Both the position numbers and the translations under genes were made by a program. Below, in pieces: positions 1 to 8,183 of a stretch of DNA of 38,083 nucleotides. The stretch is from CAYJIL01 sp964370235 (GTDB lineage Bacteria > Bacteroidota > Bacteroidia > Bacteroidales > Rikenellaceae), in assembly GCA_964370235.1 (NCBI GenBank), contig CAYJIL010000008.1, positions 1 through 38,083 on the forward strand, given 5' to 3'. Each line of letters opens with the position of its first letter. Position 1 is the first letter of the stretch. Under the pieces are notes generated by a model, which worked only from the letters and a program-made list of their open reading frames with translations, was not told the origin of the DNA and searched no databases.

Positions 1-45
1 AGGTAATAAAGTGTACTACCATTGACCCCACTGCCGTGAGGAAGG

Positions 46-1068
46 CTACTTCCTACGTGCAGCTACAGCCTCACGCACTTTCCCTTCAACTTCGGCCATA
101 AACTCAGCATCGTCAGACAGCAATTGCTTAACAGTCTCACGACCTTGACCAAGTTTTCTCTCACCATAAGAGAACCACGAGCCACTCTTTTTGATAATAC
201 CTTCATCGGTACCAATATCGATAATCTCACCAATCTTAGAGATACCCTCGCCATACATAATATCAAACTCGGCACGTTTGAACGGAGGAGCTACCTTATT
301 CTTTACAATCTTAACTTTTGTACGGCTACCTAGCATCTCATCACCATCCTTAATACTTTGGCTCTTGCGTACATCGATACGAATAGACGAATAAAACTTA
401 AGCGCATTACCACCCGTTGTAGTCTCTGGGTTACCATACGAAATACCAATCTTGTCACGTAGCTGGTTGATGAAAATACAAACAGTCTTAGTCTTAGAAA
501 TAGTACCTGTTAGCTTACGTAGTGCTTGAGACATAAGACGAGCTTGTAGTGCCATCTTTGCCTCACCCATTTCGCCCTCGATCTCTGCCTTTGGGGTAAG
601 TGCAGCTACTGAGTCAATAACAATAATATCTACTGCCGAAGAGCGAATAAGCTGCTCGGTAATTTCGAGTGCTTGCTCACCATTATCGGGTTGCGAAATA
701 AGCAGGTTGTCAATATCTACACCTAGGTTCTCGGCATAAAAACGATCGAATGCGTGCTCAGCATCAATAAATGCAGCAATTCCGCCTAGCTTTTGTGCTT
801 CGGCAATGGCATGAATTGCAAGAGTCGTTTTACCCGATGACTCTGGGCCATAAATTTCGATGATACGACCCTTTGGATAACCACCTATTCCCAAAGCATT
901 GTCTAGGGTGATTGAACCCGATGGAATAACCGCTACATCCTTATCAACCGCCTGATCGCTCATGCGCATGATAGCGCCCTTGCCATGATCTTTTTGTATT
1001 TTATCCATTGCGGCAGCTAGCACCTTTAGCTTATCGCTAGAGATATCTGCCTTTTTTTCTTTGCTCAT
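46..1068 (-). CDS. recA: RecA recombinase
   Basis: RecA forms ATP-dependent filaments on single-stranded DNA, catalyses strand exchange and triggers LexA-type self-cleavage. The 340-residue product is full length. Walker A is GPESSGKT at residues 74-81, Walker B is VDIIVIDS around 146-153, and the L2 DNA-binding loop begins with NQLRDKIGISYGNPETTTGG near 201. The C-terminus is short and basic (AVAARRK). The ATG at 1068 is the natural start and no strong ribosome-binding site is visible, as is usual in Bacteroidota. It lies 31 bases downstream of bcp on the same strand, so the two are probably co-transcribed. No terminator is visible in the 45 bases left in the window. Identification is certain. 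Confidence 0.98.
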   Translation of the reverse strand: MSKEKKADISSDKLKVLAAAMDKIQKDHGKGAIMRMSDQAVDKDVAVIPSGSITLDNALGIGGYPKGRIIEIYGPESSGKTTLAIHAIAEAQKLGGIAAFIDAEHAFDRFYAENLGVDIDNLLISQPDNGEQALEITEQLIRSSAVDIIVIDSVAALTPKAEIEGEMGEAKMALQARLMSQALRKLTGTISKTKTVCIFINQLRDKIGISYGNPETTTGGNALKFYSSIRIDVRKSQSIKDGDEMLGSRTKVKIVKNKVAPPFKRAEFDIMYGEGISKIGEIIDIGTDEGIIKKSGSWFSYGERKLGQGRETVKQLLSDDAEFMAEVEGKVREAVAARRK

Positions 1069-1099
1069 AATATATATATTAAATAACTTGTTCGTGTAA

Positions 1100-1555
1100 T
1101 TACTGGTTGAGAATTTGGTTAGCGTGATCTTTTGTGTTAACCTTGCTAATTATGTTTGTGATTATGCCCTGCTCATCAATTATAAACGTTGTGCGCACAA
1201 TTCCCATCTTTTCTCTTCCCATAAATTTTTTGAGCCTCCACACACCATAGTCGTTAACTATTTGTTGCTCTGTATCAGCTATTAGCGCAAACGAAAGGTT
1301 GTGCTTAGCCGCAAATTTAGCATGGCTAGCCTCGCTATCGCAGCTTACACCAATAATACTATATCCGTTGTTAGCCAGCTCGTCTTTGCCGCTCTCTAGC
1401 GAACATGCCTGTGCTGTGCACCCCGGAGTAGAATCCTTTGGGTAAAAATAAAGAGCTACCTTTTTGCCCTTATAATCGCTTAGGCTAATTTGCTTGCCAT
1501 CGCCAGTTGTGCCCACAAAATTTGGGGCAATATCACCAATTTTTAACTCAACCAT
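1100..1555 (-). CDS. bcp: Thioredoxin-dependent thiol peroxidase (bacterioferritin comigratory protein)
   Basis: A peroxiredoxin of the BCP/PrxQ type, which reduces hydrogen peroxide and organic hydroperoxides with electrons from thioredoxin in the cytoplasm. The motif DSTPGCTAQACSLE holds the peroxidatic cysteine (residue 46 from the ATG) and a resolving cysteine five residues later, the spacing of two-cysteine BCP enzymes. I chose the ATG at 1555 (MVELKIGDIAP), giving 151 residues; an in-frame TTG nine bases upstream would add only three residues. A minus-strand promoter-like element lies just upstream. It is the first gene of a likely bcp-recA unit, pairing peroxide removal with DNA repair. 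Confidence 0.95.
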   Translation of the reverse strand: MVELKIGDIAPNFVGTTGDGKQISLSDYKGKKVALYFYPKDSTPGCTAQACSLESGKDELANNGYSIIGVSCDSEASHAKFAAKHNLSFALIADTEQQIVNDYGVWRLKKFMGREKMGIVRTTFIIDEQGIITNIISKVNTKDHANQILNQ

Positions 1556-1577
1556 CTTTGCCAATTTTTTTGTGTGC

Positions 1578-1608
1578 TAAAGGTAAAGTTTTATAATGAA
1601 AAAAACAA
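1578..1608 (-). promoter_or_regulatory. Bacteroidota-type promoter for bcp-recA
   Basis: Read on the minus strand, TTG (1608-1606) is followed after 20 bases by TACCTTTA (1585-1578). This matches the Bacteroidota pattern TTG-N19/20-TAnnTTTG except for the last base. The predicted start of transcription falls about 15 bases before the bcp ATG. Confidence 0.45.
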
Positions 1609-1789
1609 AGTATTTTTTTAGTTAAACTATTCACATTTTTGTCACAATATCTTAAAACAAGGTTTTTGAAAATTAATAAAATTTTTTTTTGAGAGCTAAA
1701 TGCGTGAGTCTTATTAATTTGGTTGTAAAAAGTAGGGCAAAAGCAGTTTCACGTGCTAAGTTTACATTTTTTTTAGCTGTTTTTTTGCT

Positions 1790-1797
1790 TACCTTTG
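1790..1797 (+). promoter_or_regulatory. -7 element upstream of dnaA
   Basis: TACCTTTG is an exact TAnnTTTG match 24 bases before the dnaA ATG. The -33 position holds a T-run rather than a clear TTG. The 257-base divergent gap with bcp (1556-1821) is otherwise AT-rich, with no gene visible in it. Confidence 0.5.
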
Positions 1798-1821
1798 TGA
1801 TTGTAAAATCAATAAATCACA

Positions 1822-3231
1822 ATGATTATAGAGTCACATAAATATCAGGATATTTGGCGTAACTGTCTGATTACGATACAAAAGCAGACATCGGCAGAAG
1901 AGTTCGATAGGTGGATTGTACCTATCGTGCCTTTGGGTGTCGATGGCGGAACTCTGCGATTGGGTGTACCAAACAGAGAGTTTGCTCAGTATTTGGACAA
2001 GAACTATATCCCGATGCTTAGACCTATTATCATTAATGGTTTTGGAGAAAACATTAAACTATGTTATTCGGTGCCAGCACCTCAGAAATCGGCTCCTCAG
2101 CAGAATCCCGATTCTGAAAGCTCGGCTATGCGTTCTTACATAAACCAAAACAATACTCAGAACATCAAAAATCCTTTTGTAGTTCCGGGTATTCGCAAGA
2201 TTACTATCGATCCACAGCTTAACTTTGACTACACGTTCGAGAATTTTATCGAGGGAGAGTGTAACCGTTTGGCATATTCGGTAGCAGAGCAAATTGCAGC
2301 AGCTCCGGGCAAGAACCGAACATTCAATCCATTCTTCTTGTGGGGTGCGCCGGGTCTAGGTAAAACACACCTTGTTCAGGCAATTGGTATCGAGGTAAAG
2401 AAACGTTATCCCGATCTAAACGTGCTGTATGTTAGTGCGCATAAGTTTCAGACGCAGTACCAAAACGCAACACTTCGCAAAGAGATAAACGATTTTATAC
2501 ACTTCTACCAAATGATAGACGTGTTGATAATTGACGATATTCAAGAGTTTTCGAGTAAGCCGGGTACACAAAATGTATTCTTTAACATATTCAACCATCT
2601 TCACCTTTCGCACAAGCAACTAATATTTACTTGTGACCGTTCGCCTGTCGAGCTAAAGGATATTGAAGAGCGACTAATTAGCCGTTTTAAGTGGGGAATC
2701 CCTGTTAAACTAGATGCTCCAGACTATACAACAAAAGAGAAAATCATCTATGCTAAGAGCAAAAAACTGGGTGCAGAGCTACCAAGCGATGTAGTTGAGT
2801 TCTTGGCGGGTAATATAGTGGCTAATGTTCGTGAAATAGAGGGTGCAATATCATCGTTTGTTGCTAACTCTACGATTTTGAACATGCCTCCAACTGTCGA
2901 GCTTGCTCGCAACATCCTACAATCATATGTGGCTACGTCTGTTAAAGAGGTAACTGTTGATATGATCGTAGATCTAGTATGCAAGCACTACCAAATGAGC
3001 CGCGAGAATTTTTATGCAAAATCTCGCAAACAGGACATTGTATTAGCTCGTCAGGTAGCAATGTATCTTGCTAAAACTCATACAAATGCGCCACTAAAGG
3101 CCATTGGTGAAAAAATTGGTGGCAAAAACCACGCAACTGTTGTTCACGCCTGCAAAGTCGTTGGCAACCTGCTTGAAACATCTAAGCAGGTGAAGGCAGA
3201 CGTTCAACAAATTGAGAGAATTATGAAATAG
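1822..3231 (+). CDS. dnaA: Chromosomal replication initiator DnaA
   Basis: DnaA binds 9-base DnaA boxes and, with ATP, melts the replication origin. The 469-residue product has all four domains: an N-terminal helicase-loading domain I (about 1-85), a Gln/Asn/Ser-rich linker (about 86-125), and an AAA+ domain with Walker A GAPGLGKT (175-182) and Walker B LIIDD (235-239). The sensor/arginine region is RLISRFKWG (284-292). The C-terminal helix-turn-helix carries the signature IGGKNHATVVHACK (432-445). The ATG at 1822 directly follows a -7 element. dnaN does not follow, unlike the classical dnaA-dnaN order; a terminator closes the gene as a single unit. Confidence 0.98.
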   Translation: MIIESHKYQDIWRNCLITIQKQTSAEEFDRWIVPIVPLGVDGGTLRLGVPNREFAQYLDKNYIPMLRPIIINGFGENIKLCYSVPAPQKSAPQQNPDSESSAMRSYINQNNTQNIKNPFVVPGIRKITIDPQLNFDYTFENFIEGECNRLAYSVAEQIAAAPGKNRTFNPFFLWGAPGLGKTHLVQAIGIEVKKRYPDLNVLYVSAHKFQTQYQNATLRKEINDFIHFYQMIDVLIIDDIQEFSSKPGTQNVFFNIFNHLHLSHKQLIFTCDRSPVELKDIEERLISRFKWGIPVKLDAPDYTTKEKIIYAKSKKLGAELPSDVVEFLAGNIVANVREIEGAISSFVANSTILNMPPTVELARNILQSYVATSVKEVTVDMIVDLVCKHYQMSRENFYAKSRKQDIVLARQVAMYLAKTHTNAPLKAIGEKIGGKNHATVVHACKVVGNLLETSKQVKADVQQIERIMK

Positions 3232-3258
3232 CCGCTAAGGCTATTTTCTGTGTAATAT

Positions 3259-3290
3259 ACCTAGATGCAGTAGCGTCTAGGTTTTTTTTT
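3259..3290 (+). terminator. Intrinsic terminator after dnaA
   Basis: ACCTAGATGC (3259-3268) and GCGTCTAGGT (3273-3282) form a 10-base-pair stem with one G-U pair and an AGTA loop, running straight into a T-run (3282-3290). Confidence 0.85.
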
Positions 3291-3376
3291 ATTAGTGCCT
3301 AAGTAAAATTGTGCCTTAGCGTATCTCTAACGCACATTAATTTGATACTCAATTTTACCGAACACTAATAATTTTA

Positions 3377-3384
3377 TATATTTG
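3377..3384 (+). promoter_or_regulatory. -7 element for the symporter gene
   Basis: TATATTTG matches TAnnTTTG and lies 32 bases before the symporter ATG, downstream of the dnaA terminator. No well-placed TTG is visible at -33. Confidence 0.45.
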
Positions 3385-3416
3385 ATGCTGCAAACTAACA
3401 ATCAGATCTAGATAAT

Positions 3417-4892
3417 ATGGGAGGCTTTGATAACAAACTCTTTATCGTTGTAACTTTAGTGCTGTATATATTGGCTGTTACATATATTGGGTACCGCAAC
3501 AGACAAAACAGCAACAGCGAAGAGTATTTCTTGGCATCACGCAAAATGCCTGCTTGGCTTTTGGCTATCACCTTTATTGCCTCGTGGTGGGGCGGTGGTT
3601 CGGCAATAGACTTGGTTGACCATGCAATGCGAGACGGCATAAGTACCTTTTGGATATATGGTGTGCCTGTGCTCTTGGCTACATTTTTAATGTTCATTTT
3701 TGCAGCAGCCATTCGTAGGGTATCGACCATTAGCCAAAGCGAATTGCTCGAAAACAGGTATGATGGCCGTTCGGCACTTATGCTCACTCTGTTTATTGTG
3801 GTCTTTATGGTGATAGGTGCTGCAATTCAAATAATTGTTGTGGCGCAGTTCTTTAGCTCTTTTTTTGATATAAGCTACTCGATGAGTGCAATTTTGGGTA
3901 CTTCGTTAGTGTTGTTGTATTCGCTATTTGGAGGCTTTAAGGGGGTAGTGCTCACCGACCTTTTTCAGTTTGTATTCTTTCTTTTTGCGTCGTGCTTCTT
4001 GTTCTACTTGGCATATGATGGGTCGGGAGGTTTTGAAAATGCATTCGATTATGCTCGCTCACAAAACAAAGATGGCTATACCAACTTTATGCATAATATT
4101 GGCGATAATATTGCCTATGTGCTCACCTTTGGTACTTCGTGGATGATTCAAGCCAATGTGTGGCAGCGTATTTCGGCCGCACGCACACCAAAGAGTGCAC
4201 GGTCGATGATGCTAATTAGTTTTGTCTCTTTTATTCCGCTCTATATGATGGTAACGCTTACTGGCATGCTTGCACTGCCAATGTTTGGCGAAGTGCCACA
4301 GGGTGGAGTAGTCTCCTCTTTGCTTATTGAGTATGGCGACCCAATAGTTAGTGGGCTTATCTTTGTGGGGCTTTGCTCGGCAATAATGTCAACTATGGAT
4401 TCGATGTTTAACGCTGGTGCTTTGTCGCTAACGGTCGATTTGTATAAACGCTATCTTCGCCCAGCGTCTTTGCCCTCGCACTATGTCGCTATTGGTCGTT
4501 ACTCGACTCTGCTAATTGCAGTGGTTGCTCTGCTAATTGCTACCCAAATAAAATCGGTGCTTACAATCTCGTGGATTGGAGCCGACTTCTTGGCATCGGG
4601 TGCGTTTGTGCCACTAGTTGCAGGTTTTCTATGGCGTGGCGGTACATCTACTGCAGCCTTTTATTCAATGGTGTTTGGCTTTTTGTTCTCGAGCTATAAC
4701 CTAGCAGTTGCGCTTGGTGTTCCCTTGCCCACGGCTTGGGAGATTGCCTCGGCACAGCAGGCAATATATGGAATTGGTGCATCACTTCTGCTATTTGTAA
4801 CTATCTCGCTACTAACAAAAGGCGATACAAAGAAAGCAGATCAATTTATAAAAATGGCTAACATTATTAAATCACGCACTAATGACAATTAA
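3417..4892 (+). CDS. Sodium:solute symporter family transporter
   Basis: An inner-membrane secondary transporter of the SSS family (SLC5-like), which couples solute uptake to sodium entry. The 491 residues are dominated by hydrophobic segments, consistent with about 13 membrane spans. Family features visible are the N-terminal EEYFLASRKMPAWLLAITFIA stretch after the first span (about residues 35-55), the SWWGGGSAIDL segment near 60, and LYSLFGGFKGVVLTDLFQ, the typical sodium-site region. The substrate cannot be read from sequence. Its last 11 bases overlap the next gene, so transport and the flavin/ferredoxin protein are probably translationally coupled. The ATG at 3417 suits the first membrane span. 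Confidence 0.9.
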   Translation: MGGFDNKLFIVVTLVLYILAVTYIGYRNRQNSNSEEYFLASRKMPAWLLAITFIASWWGGGSAIDLVDHAMRDGISTFWIYGVPVLLATFLMFIFAAAIRRVSTISQSELLENRYDGRSALMLTLFIVVFMVIGAAIQIIVVAQFFSSFFDISYSMSAILGTSLVLLYSLFGGFKGVVLTDLFQFVFFLFASCFLFYLAYDGSGGFENAFDYARSQNKDGYTNFMHNIGDNIAYVLTFGTSWMIQANVWQRISAARTPKSARSMMLISFVSFIPLYMMVTLTGMLALPMFGEVPQGGVVSSLLIEYGDPIVSGLIFVGLCSAIMSTMDSMFNAGALSLTVDLYKRYLRPASLPSHYVAIGRYSTLLIAVVALLIATQIKSVLTISWIGADFLASGAFVPLVAGFLWRGGTSTAAFYSMVFGFLFSSYNLAVALGVPLPTAWEIASAQQAIYGIGASLLLFVTISLLTKGDTKKADQFIKMANIIKSRTNDN

Positions 4893-5568
4893 AGAACTGT
4901 ATGAATTGGCCGATAGGATTGGTCTACTCACTTTTTCGACCTTGCATAATGGCGAAATTCACTCTCGTATAGCGCACCTTAATGGCTATGACAACGAGGG
5001 TATATACCTGCGAACAATGGCTAACAAGCCCTATGGTAGACAACTTGTCGAAAGTGGAAGGCTTACCATTTGTGGCCACTGGGGACAAGGCATTCTCAAC
5101 CATAGCGATGTTGGTGCCGAGCCTGTTTTTGCGCCCGGTTATAGTTTGCGTATAATTGGTTATGTAAAAAAAGTTGACCCTCAAACCATCATCGAGCGTG
5201 CAAAAGACAACCCTGCACTAGAGGTTGCAGCTCGTGATATAATGCAGTATCCTGCAATGGCCGAGGGTAATTTTATTATGTACAAGGCAAAATGCGAAGT
5301 TTTTGATTATGACTTTGCCAAGGTGAACCGATCGCACAAAGTGCTACGTACACGCTTTAGCTTTGGGGGCGAAACTTTTAACCCAGCTGGAGTGCAGCTT
5401 ATGCAGGATGAGTGTATAGGGTGTGGTAACTGTTCAGACACCTGCTCGTTTGATGCTATTAGCGAGAATGATGGCGTGTATAGCGTGAGGGGCGAAAGGT
5501 GCGACGATTGTGGTAGTTGTATGCTAGCTTGCCCAGTGGGAGCAATTAAGGAGTCCTTGGTGTTCTAG
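4882..5568 (+). CDS. Flavin split-barrel (PNPOx-like) protein fused to a 2x[4Fe-4S] ferredoxin domain
   Basis: A 228-residue two-domain protein. Residues about 1-150 look like the pyridoxamine-phosphate-oxidase-type FMN-binding split barrel (a short strand-rich domain with HSRIAHLNGYDNEGIYLRT and later a ...NFIMYKAKCEVFDYDF segment). Residues 178-188 (C178, C181, C184, C188) and 207-217 (C207, C210, C213, C217) are two complete CxxCxxCxxxC motifs followed by S/P, typical of bacterial ferredoxins. The arrangement suggests a cytoplasmic electron carrier or reductase passing electrons between two [4Fe-4S] clusters and a flavin. The gene starts inside the end of the symporter gene (11-base overlap). 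Substrate and partner are unknown, and I give no gene symbol. Confidence 0.85.
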   Translation: MTIKELYELADRIGLLTFSTLHNGEIHSRIAHLNGYDNEGIYLRTMANKPYGRQLVESGRLTICGHWGQGILNHSDVGAEPVFAPGYSLRIIGYVKKVDPQTIIERAKDNPALEVAARDIMQYPAMAEGNFIMYKAKCEVFDYDFAKVNRSHKVLRTRFSFGGETFNPAGVQLMQDECIGCGNCSDTCSFDAISENDGVYSVRGERCDDCGSCMLACPVGAIKESLVF

Positions 5569-5624
5569 TGTAGCTTGCTGGTTTTGTAAGCTATATTTTA
5601 ATGACACTATAACTCACACATAAT

Positions 5625-5675
5625 AGACAATGGGCTGGCTCGCAATAATTCGAGCCAGCCCATTGTCTGTTTTTT
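5625..5675 (+). terminator. Strong intrinsic terminator between convergent genes
   Basis: A perfect 18-base-pair GC-rich stem (5625-5642 with 5651-5668), an 8-base loop and a T-run (5670-5675) terminate the symporter/ferredoxin unit. The same stem lies just past the mscS stop codon on the other strand but lacks a T-run in that direction. Confidence 0.9.
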
Positions 5676-5679
5676 AAGC

Positions 5680-6576
5680 CTATTTGCTTTTTATGTGTAC
5701 ATCCATTTGTGGATAAGGAATCGAGATGCCTTCTTGGGCAAAACGCTCATAAACTTTTTTGTTAACATCGAAGTATAGATCCCAGTAATCTGCCGAATTT
5801 ACCCATACTCTCATTACAAAATTCACCGAGCTATTACCAAAGTTATCGAGCCCAATAAATACCTCTCTATCTTTTAGTCGCTTGTTGTGGTTGTTAACAA
5901 TGTCTAGCAATACTTTCTCTACTTTCTCGTATTGTGTACCATAGGCAACCCCAAATGTAAAATCAACTCGGCGTGTATCTTCCTTCGAAAAATTGTTGAT
6001 AATACCAGTAGATAGCGGGCCATTAGGTATGATTATCATCTTGTTATCAACCGTGTTTAGCAGAGTGCTAAATAGCGAAATCTCTTTAACAGTACCTGTA
6101 TATCCTTGTGCCTCGATAAAATCACCAATCTTGTATGGCTTTAGGAATAGTATCATAACACCACCCGCAAAATTTTGCAACGTACCGCTAAGTGCCATAC
6201 CAATGGCAATACCTGCCGATGCAAATACTGCTAGGAACGACGATGTGTTAATGCCAAGTACACCAATTGATGCAAATATTAGAATTGCCGTAAGCGAAAT
6301 AGACGTAAGGCTAATTATGAACCTGCTAAGCGACATATCTAGTTTGCGCTTAGTCATTACTTTGTCCATAATGCCCACTATCTTGCCAATTACCCACTTA
6401 CCCACAATATATAGGGCAATGGCAATACAAAGGTCAATTACAAACGAGCTTGTCATCGTGGTTATGGTTGCAAAAATATCTTCTACGGTCATACTGTTGA
6501 CGCTTTGAATCATACTATTTATCTGCTCTTTTGTGGTAACAGCTGTTGTGTCACTTGCGCTAAGGTTATCTAACAT
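5680..6576 (-). CDS. mscS: Small-conductance mechanosensitive channel, MscS family
   Basis: MscS channels are inner-membrane heptamers that open under membrane tension and release solutes during osmotic downshock. The 298-residue product has three N-terminal membrane spans. The pore-lining third helix is rich in small residues (GIAIGMALSGTLQNFAGG, about 132-150), followed by the conserved KPYKIGDFIEAQGYTGTV and a beta/alpha cytoplasmic vestibule with IIPNGPLSTGIINNFS. The length is that of the simple E. coli-like form. The ATG at 6576 follows a well-formed minus-strand promoter. It converges with the ferredoxin gene and diverges from the MATE exporter. Confidence 0.93.
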   Translation of the reverse strand: MLDNLSASDTTAVTTKEQINSMIQSVNSMTVEDIFATITTMTSSFVIDLCIAIALYIVGKWVIGKIVGIMDKVMTKRKLDMSLSRFIISLTSISLTAILIFASIGVLGINTSSFLAVFASAGIAIGMALSGTLQNFAGGVMILFLKPYKIGDFIEAQGYTGTVKEISLFSTLLNTVDNKMIIIPNGPLSTGIINNFSKEDTRRVDFTFGVAYGTQYEKVEKVLLDIVNNHNKRLKDREVFIGLDNFGNSSVNFVMRVWVNSADYWDLYFDVNKKVYERFAQEGISIPYPQMDVHIKSK

Positions 6577-6649
6577 GATTTTAGTTTTAATGTTATTATA
6601 AATTTTTGGTTATTAAAGTATTAGCACGCTTTATTTGTGTAACTTGCTG

Positions 6650-6679
6650 CAAATATAATCGTAATCGGTTAAATATCAA
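6650..6679 (-). promoter_or_regulatory. Bacteroidota-type promoter for mscS
   Basis: On the minus strand TTG (6679-6677) is separated by exactly 19 bases from TATATTTG (6657-6650), a full match to the Bacteroidota consensus. It predicts a 5' leader of about 65 bases before the mscS ATG. Confidence 0.7.
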
Positions 6680-6742
6680 AATATATATATCAGCTCTAGT
6701 AGTGTGCTTGGCTTTGGGGTTGGTGAAGTTTTGTGAAAGTGT

Positions 6743-6772
6743 TTGTTTGCTTGTTTTAAGTTGTTATCTTTA
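6743..6772 (+). promoter_or_regulatory. Bacteroidota-type promoter for the MATE gene
   Basis: TTG (6743-6745), 19 bases, then TATCTTTA (6765-6772), which matches TAnnTTTG apart from the last base. It lies 37 bases before the MATE ATG and supports that start over an in-frame TTG at 6606. Confidence 0.55.
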
Positions 6773-6809
6773 CCTCGGTTATAAGCCCATAATACGATAT
6801 ATATACATA

Positions 6810-8135
6810 ATGATTAAGATCTTACCATCTGTTAGCGAACACACTCGCCAGCTCGTAAAGTTGGCTCTGCCAGTAGTAATGGCACTACTTTTACAGATTA
6901 CATATAACACCGTCGATTTGTATTGGGTGGGGCGTATTAGTAGTGATGCTGTTGCGGCTGTTGGTAGTGCTGGTTTCTTTATGAGCCTTGGTATCTCGAT
7001 ATGTAGCATTGTGTCTATGGGTGCAATGGTAAAAATCTCACAAGCCGTAGGTGCAAAGGATTACCTTATGCAAAGGCGGTATGCAGCAGCGGCAATAATC
7101 TTGGCACTCATCATTGGTGGTAGTTATGTGTTTAGCTTAATACTATTCCCAGACAAGCTAATATCTATTTTTGATATTCCCAATGAGAATGTTAATAGCA
7201 TGGCTGCTAGTTATTTGCGTATTTTGGGTTTTGGGGCAATTCTCTCCTACCTTAATATCACGCTAACGGCTATTCTCAATGCACACGGCAAAACAAAACT
7301 ATCGTTTAAGGCGGTTTTGTATGGTAATATAGTGAATATAATTCTCGACCCAATCTTTATCATTTTGCTCGATATGGGGGTCGAGGGTGCTGCATGGGCA
7401 ACTGTAACGGCGTGGAGTAGCTCGTTTATATACTACTACACAATTATATACCGCAAAAGGTTGGTAGCCATCGAGTTTGAGGGGCTTAGTCGCCGTGTTT
7501 ATTCTATGATATTGCGTGTTGGTAGTGCCTCGGCTGCCCAGCGCATATTATTCACTGTTATAGCCATTGCCATAGGTAAGGTAACAGCTTCGTTTGGTGC
7601 CGATGCAATTGCAGCACAAAAGGTTGGCCTGCAAATCGAGAGTCTCACATTTATGGTTGTGGGGGGTATGCAACAAGCAATATCGATAATGGTTGGGCAA
7701 AAATATGGTGCTGCTAAGTATGATGATATTCGGCACATGTACCGCTCGGCTCTAAAGGTTGCGCTGTCGGTAGCAGCAGTTAGTACCACGCTATTTATGT
7801 TACTACCCACACAGTTGGTATCTATCTTTGTAGATGATCCTGCCACCATCGAAACAGGTAGATATTACCTAATTGTGGTTGGTATTTCGCAAATATTCAT
7901 GGCAGCCGAAATGATAACTGGTGGTGCATTCAATGGTCTAGGGCTAACACATTACAGTGCTACCATTAGCATTATCTTTACCTCTATGCGCATACCACTA
8001 GCCATTGCACTTAGTGCAACATCGCTAGGTGTGGTTGGTATTTGGTGGAGTATATCTATTACCAGCATCATAAAAGGGATTGTCTCGGTGATAATATATA
8101 GAATGAAGGCAAAAAAATTAGTAAACAAAGTTTGA
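6810..8135 (+). CDS. MATE family efflux transporter
   Basis: An inner-membrane multidrug and toxin extrusion antiporter that exports cationic or other small molecules in exchange for sodium or protons. From the ATG at 6810 the product is 441 residues. It begins with a short cytoplasmic helix and then LVKLALPVVMALLLQITYN, the usual first span, followed by DLYWVGRIS and AVAAVG-like MATE features. The two halves repeat the same six-span pattern, for example the second-half GMQQAISIMVGQKYGA. An in-frame TTG at 6606 would add 68 residues lying upstream of the promoter and is rejected. gshF follows after 48 bases with no terminator between, so the two may share a transcript. Confidence 0.92.
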   Translation: MIKILPSVSEHTRQLVKLALPVVMALLLQITYNTVDLYWVGRISSDAVAAVGSAGFFMSLGISICSIVSMGAMVKISQAVGAKDYLMQRRYAAAAIILALIIGGSYVFSLILFPDKLISIFDIPNENVNSMAASYLRILGFGAILSYLNITLTAILNAHGKTKLSFKAVLYGNIVNIILDPIFIILLDMGVEGAAWATVTAWSSSFIYYYTIIYRKRLVAIEFEGLSRRVYSMILRVGSASAAQRILFTVIAIAIGKVTASFGADAIAAQKVGLQIESLTFMVVGGMQQAISIMVGQKYGAAKYDDIRHMYRSALKVALSVAAVSTTLFMLLPTQLVSIFVDDPATIETGRYYLIVVGISQIFMAAEMITGGAFNGLGLTHYSATISIIFTSMRIPLAIALSATSLGVVGIWWSISITSIIKGIVSVIIYRMKAKKLVNKV

Positions 8136-8183
8136 TAGCAGCTAACTATACACTATCAAAAAAAGAACAATAAATATAATCTT

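Noticed and set aside
1556..1821. Replication origin in the bcp-dnaA gap
   Set aside because: The gap is AT-rich but I found no exact DnaA box in it, only poor near-matches. In Bacteroidota oriC need not lie next to dnaA.
5708..5716. Perfect DnaA box (TTATCCACA on the minus strand)
   Set aside because: It is a single copy inside the mscS coding sequence, with no cluster of further boxes or AT-rich unwinding region around it.
6606..6809. A 68-residue N-terminal extension of the MATE protein from a TTG
   Set aside because: It would span the mscS promoter and the MATE promoter, and MATE proteins start just before the first membrane helix, as the ATG at 6810 does.
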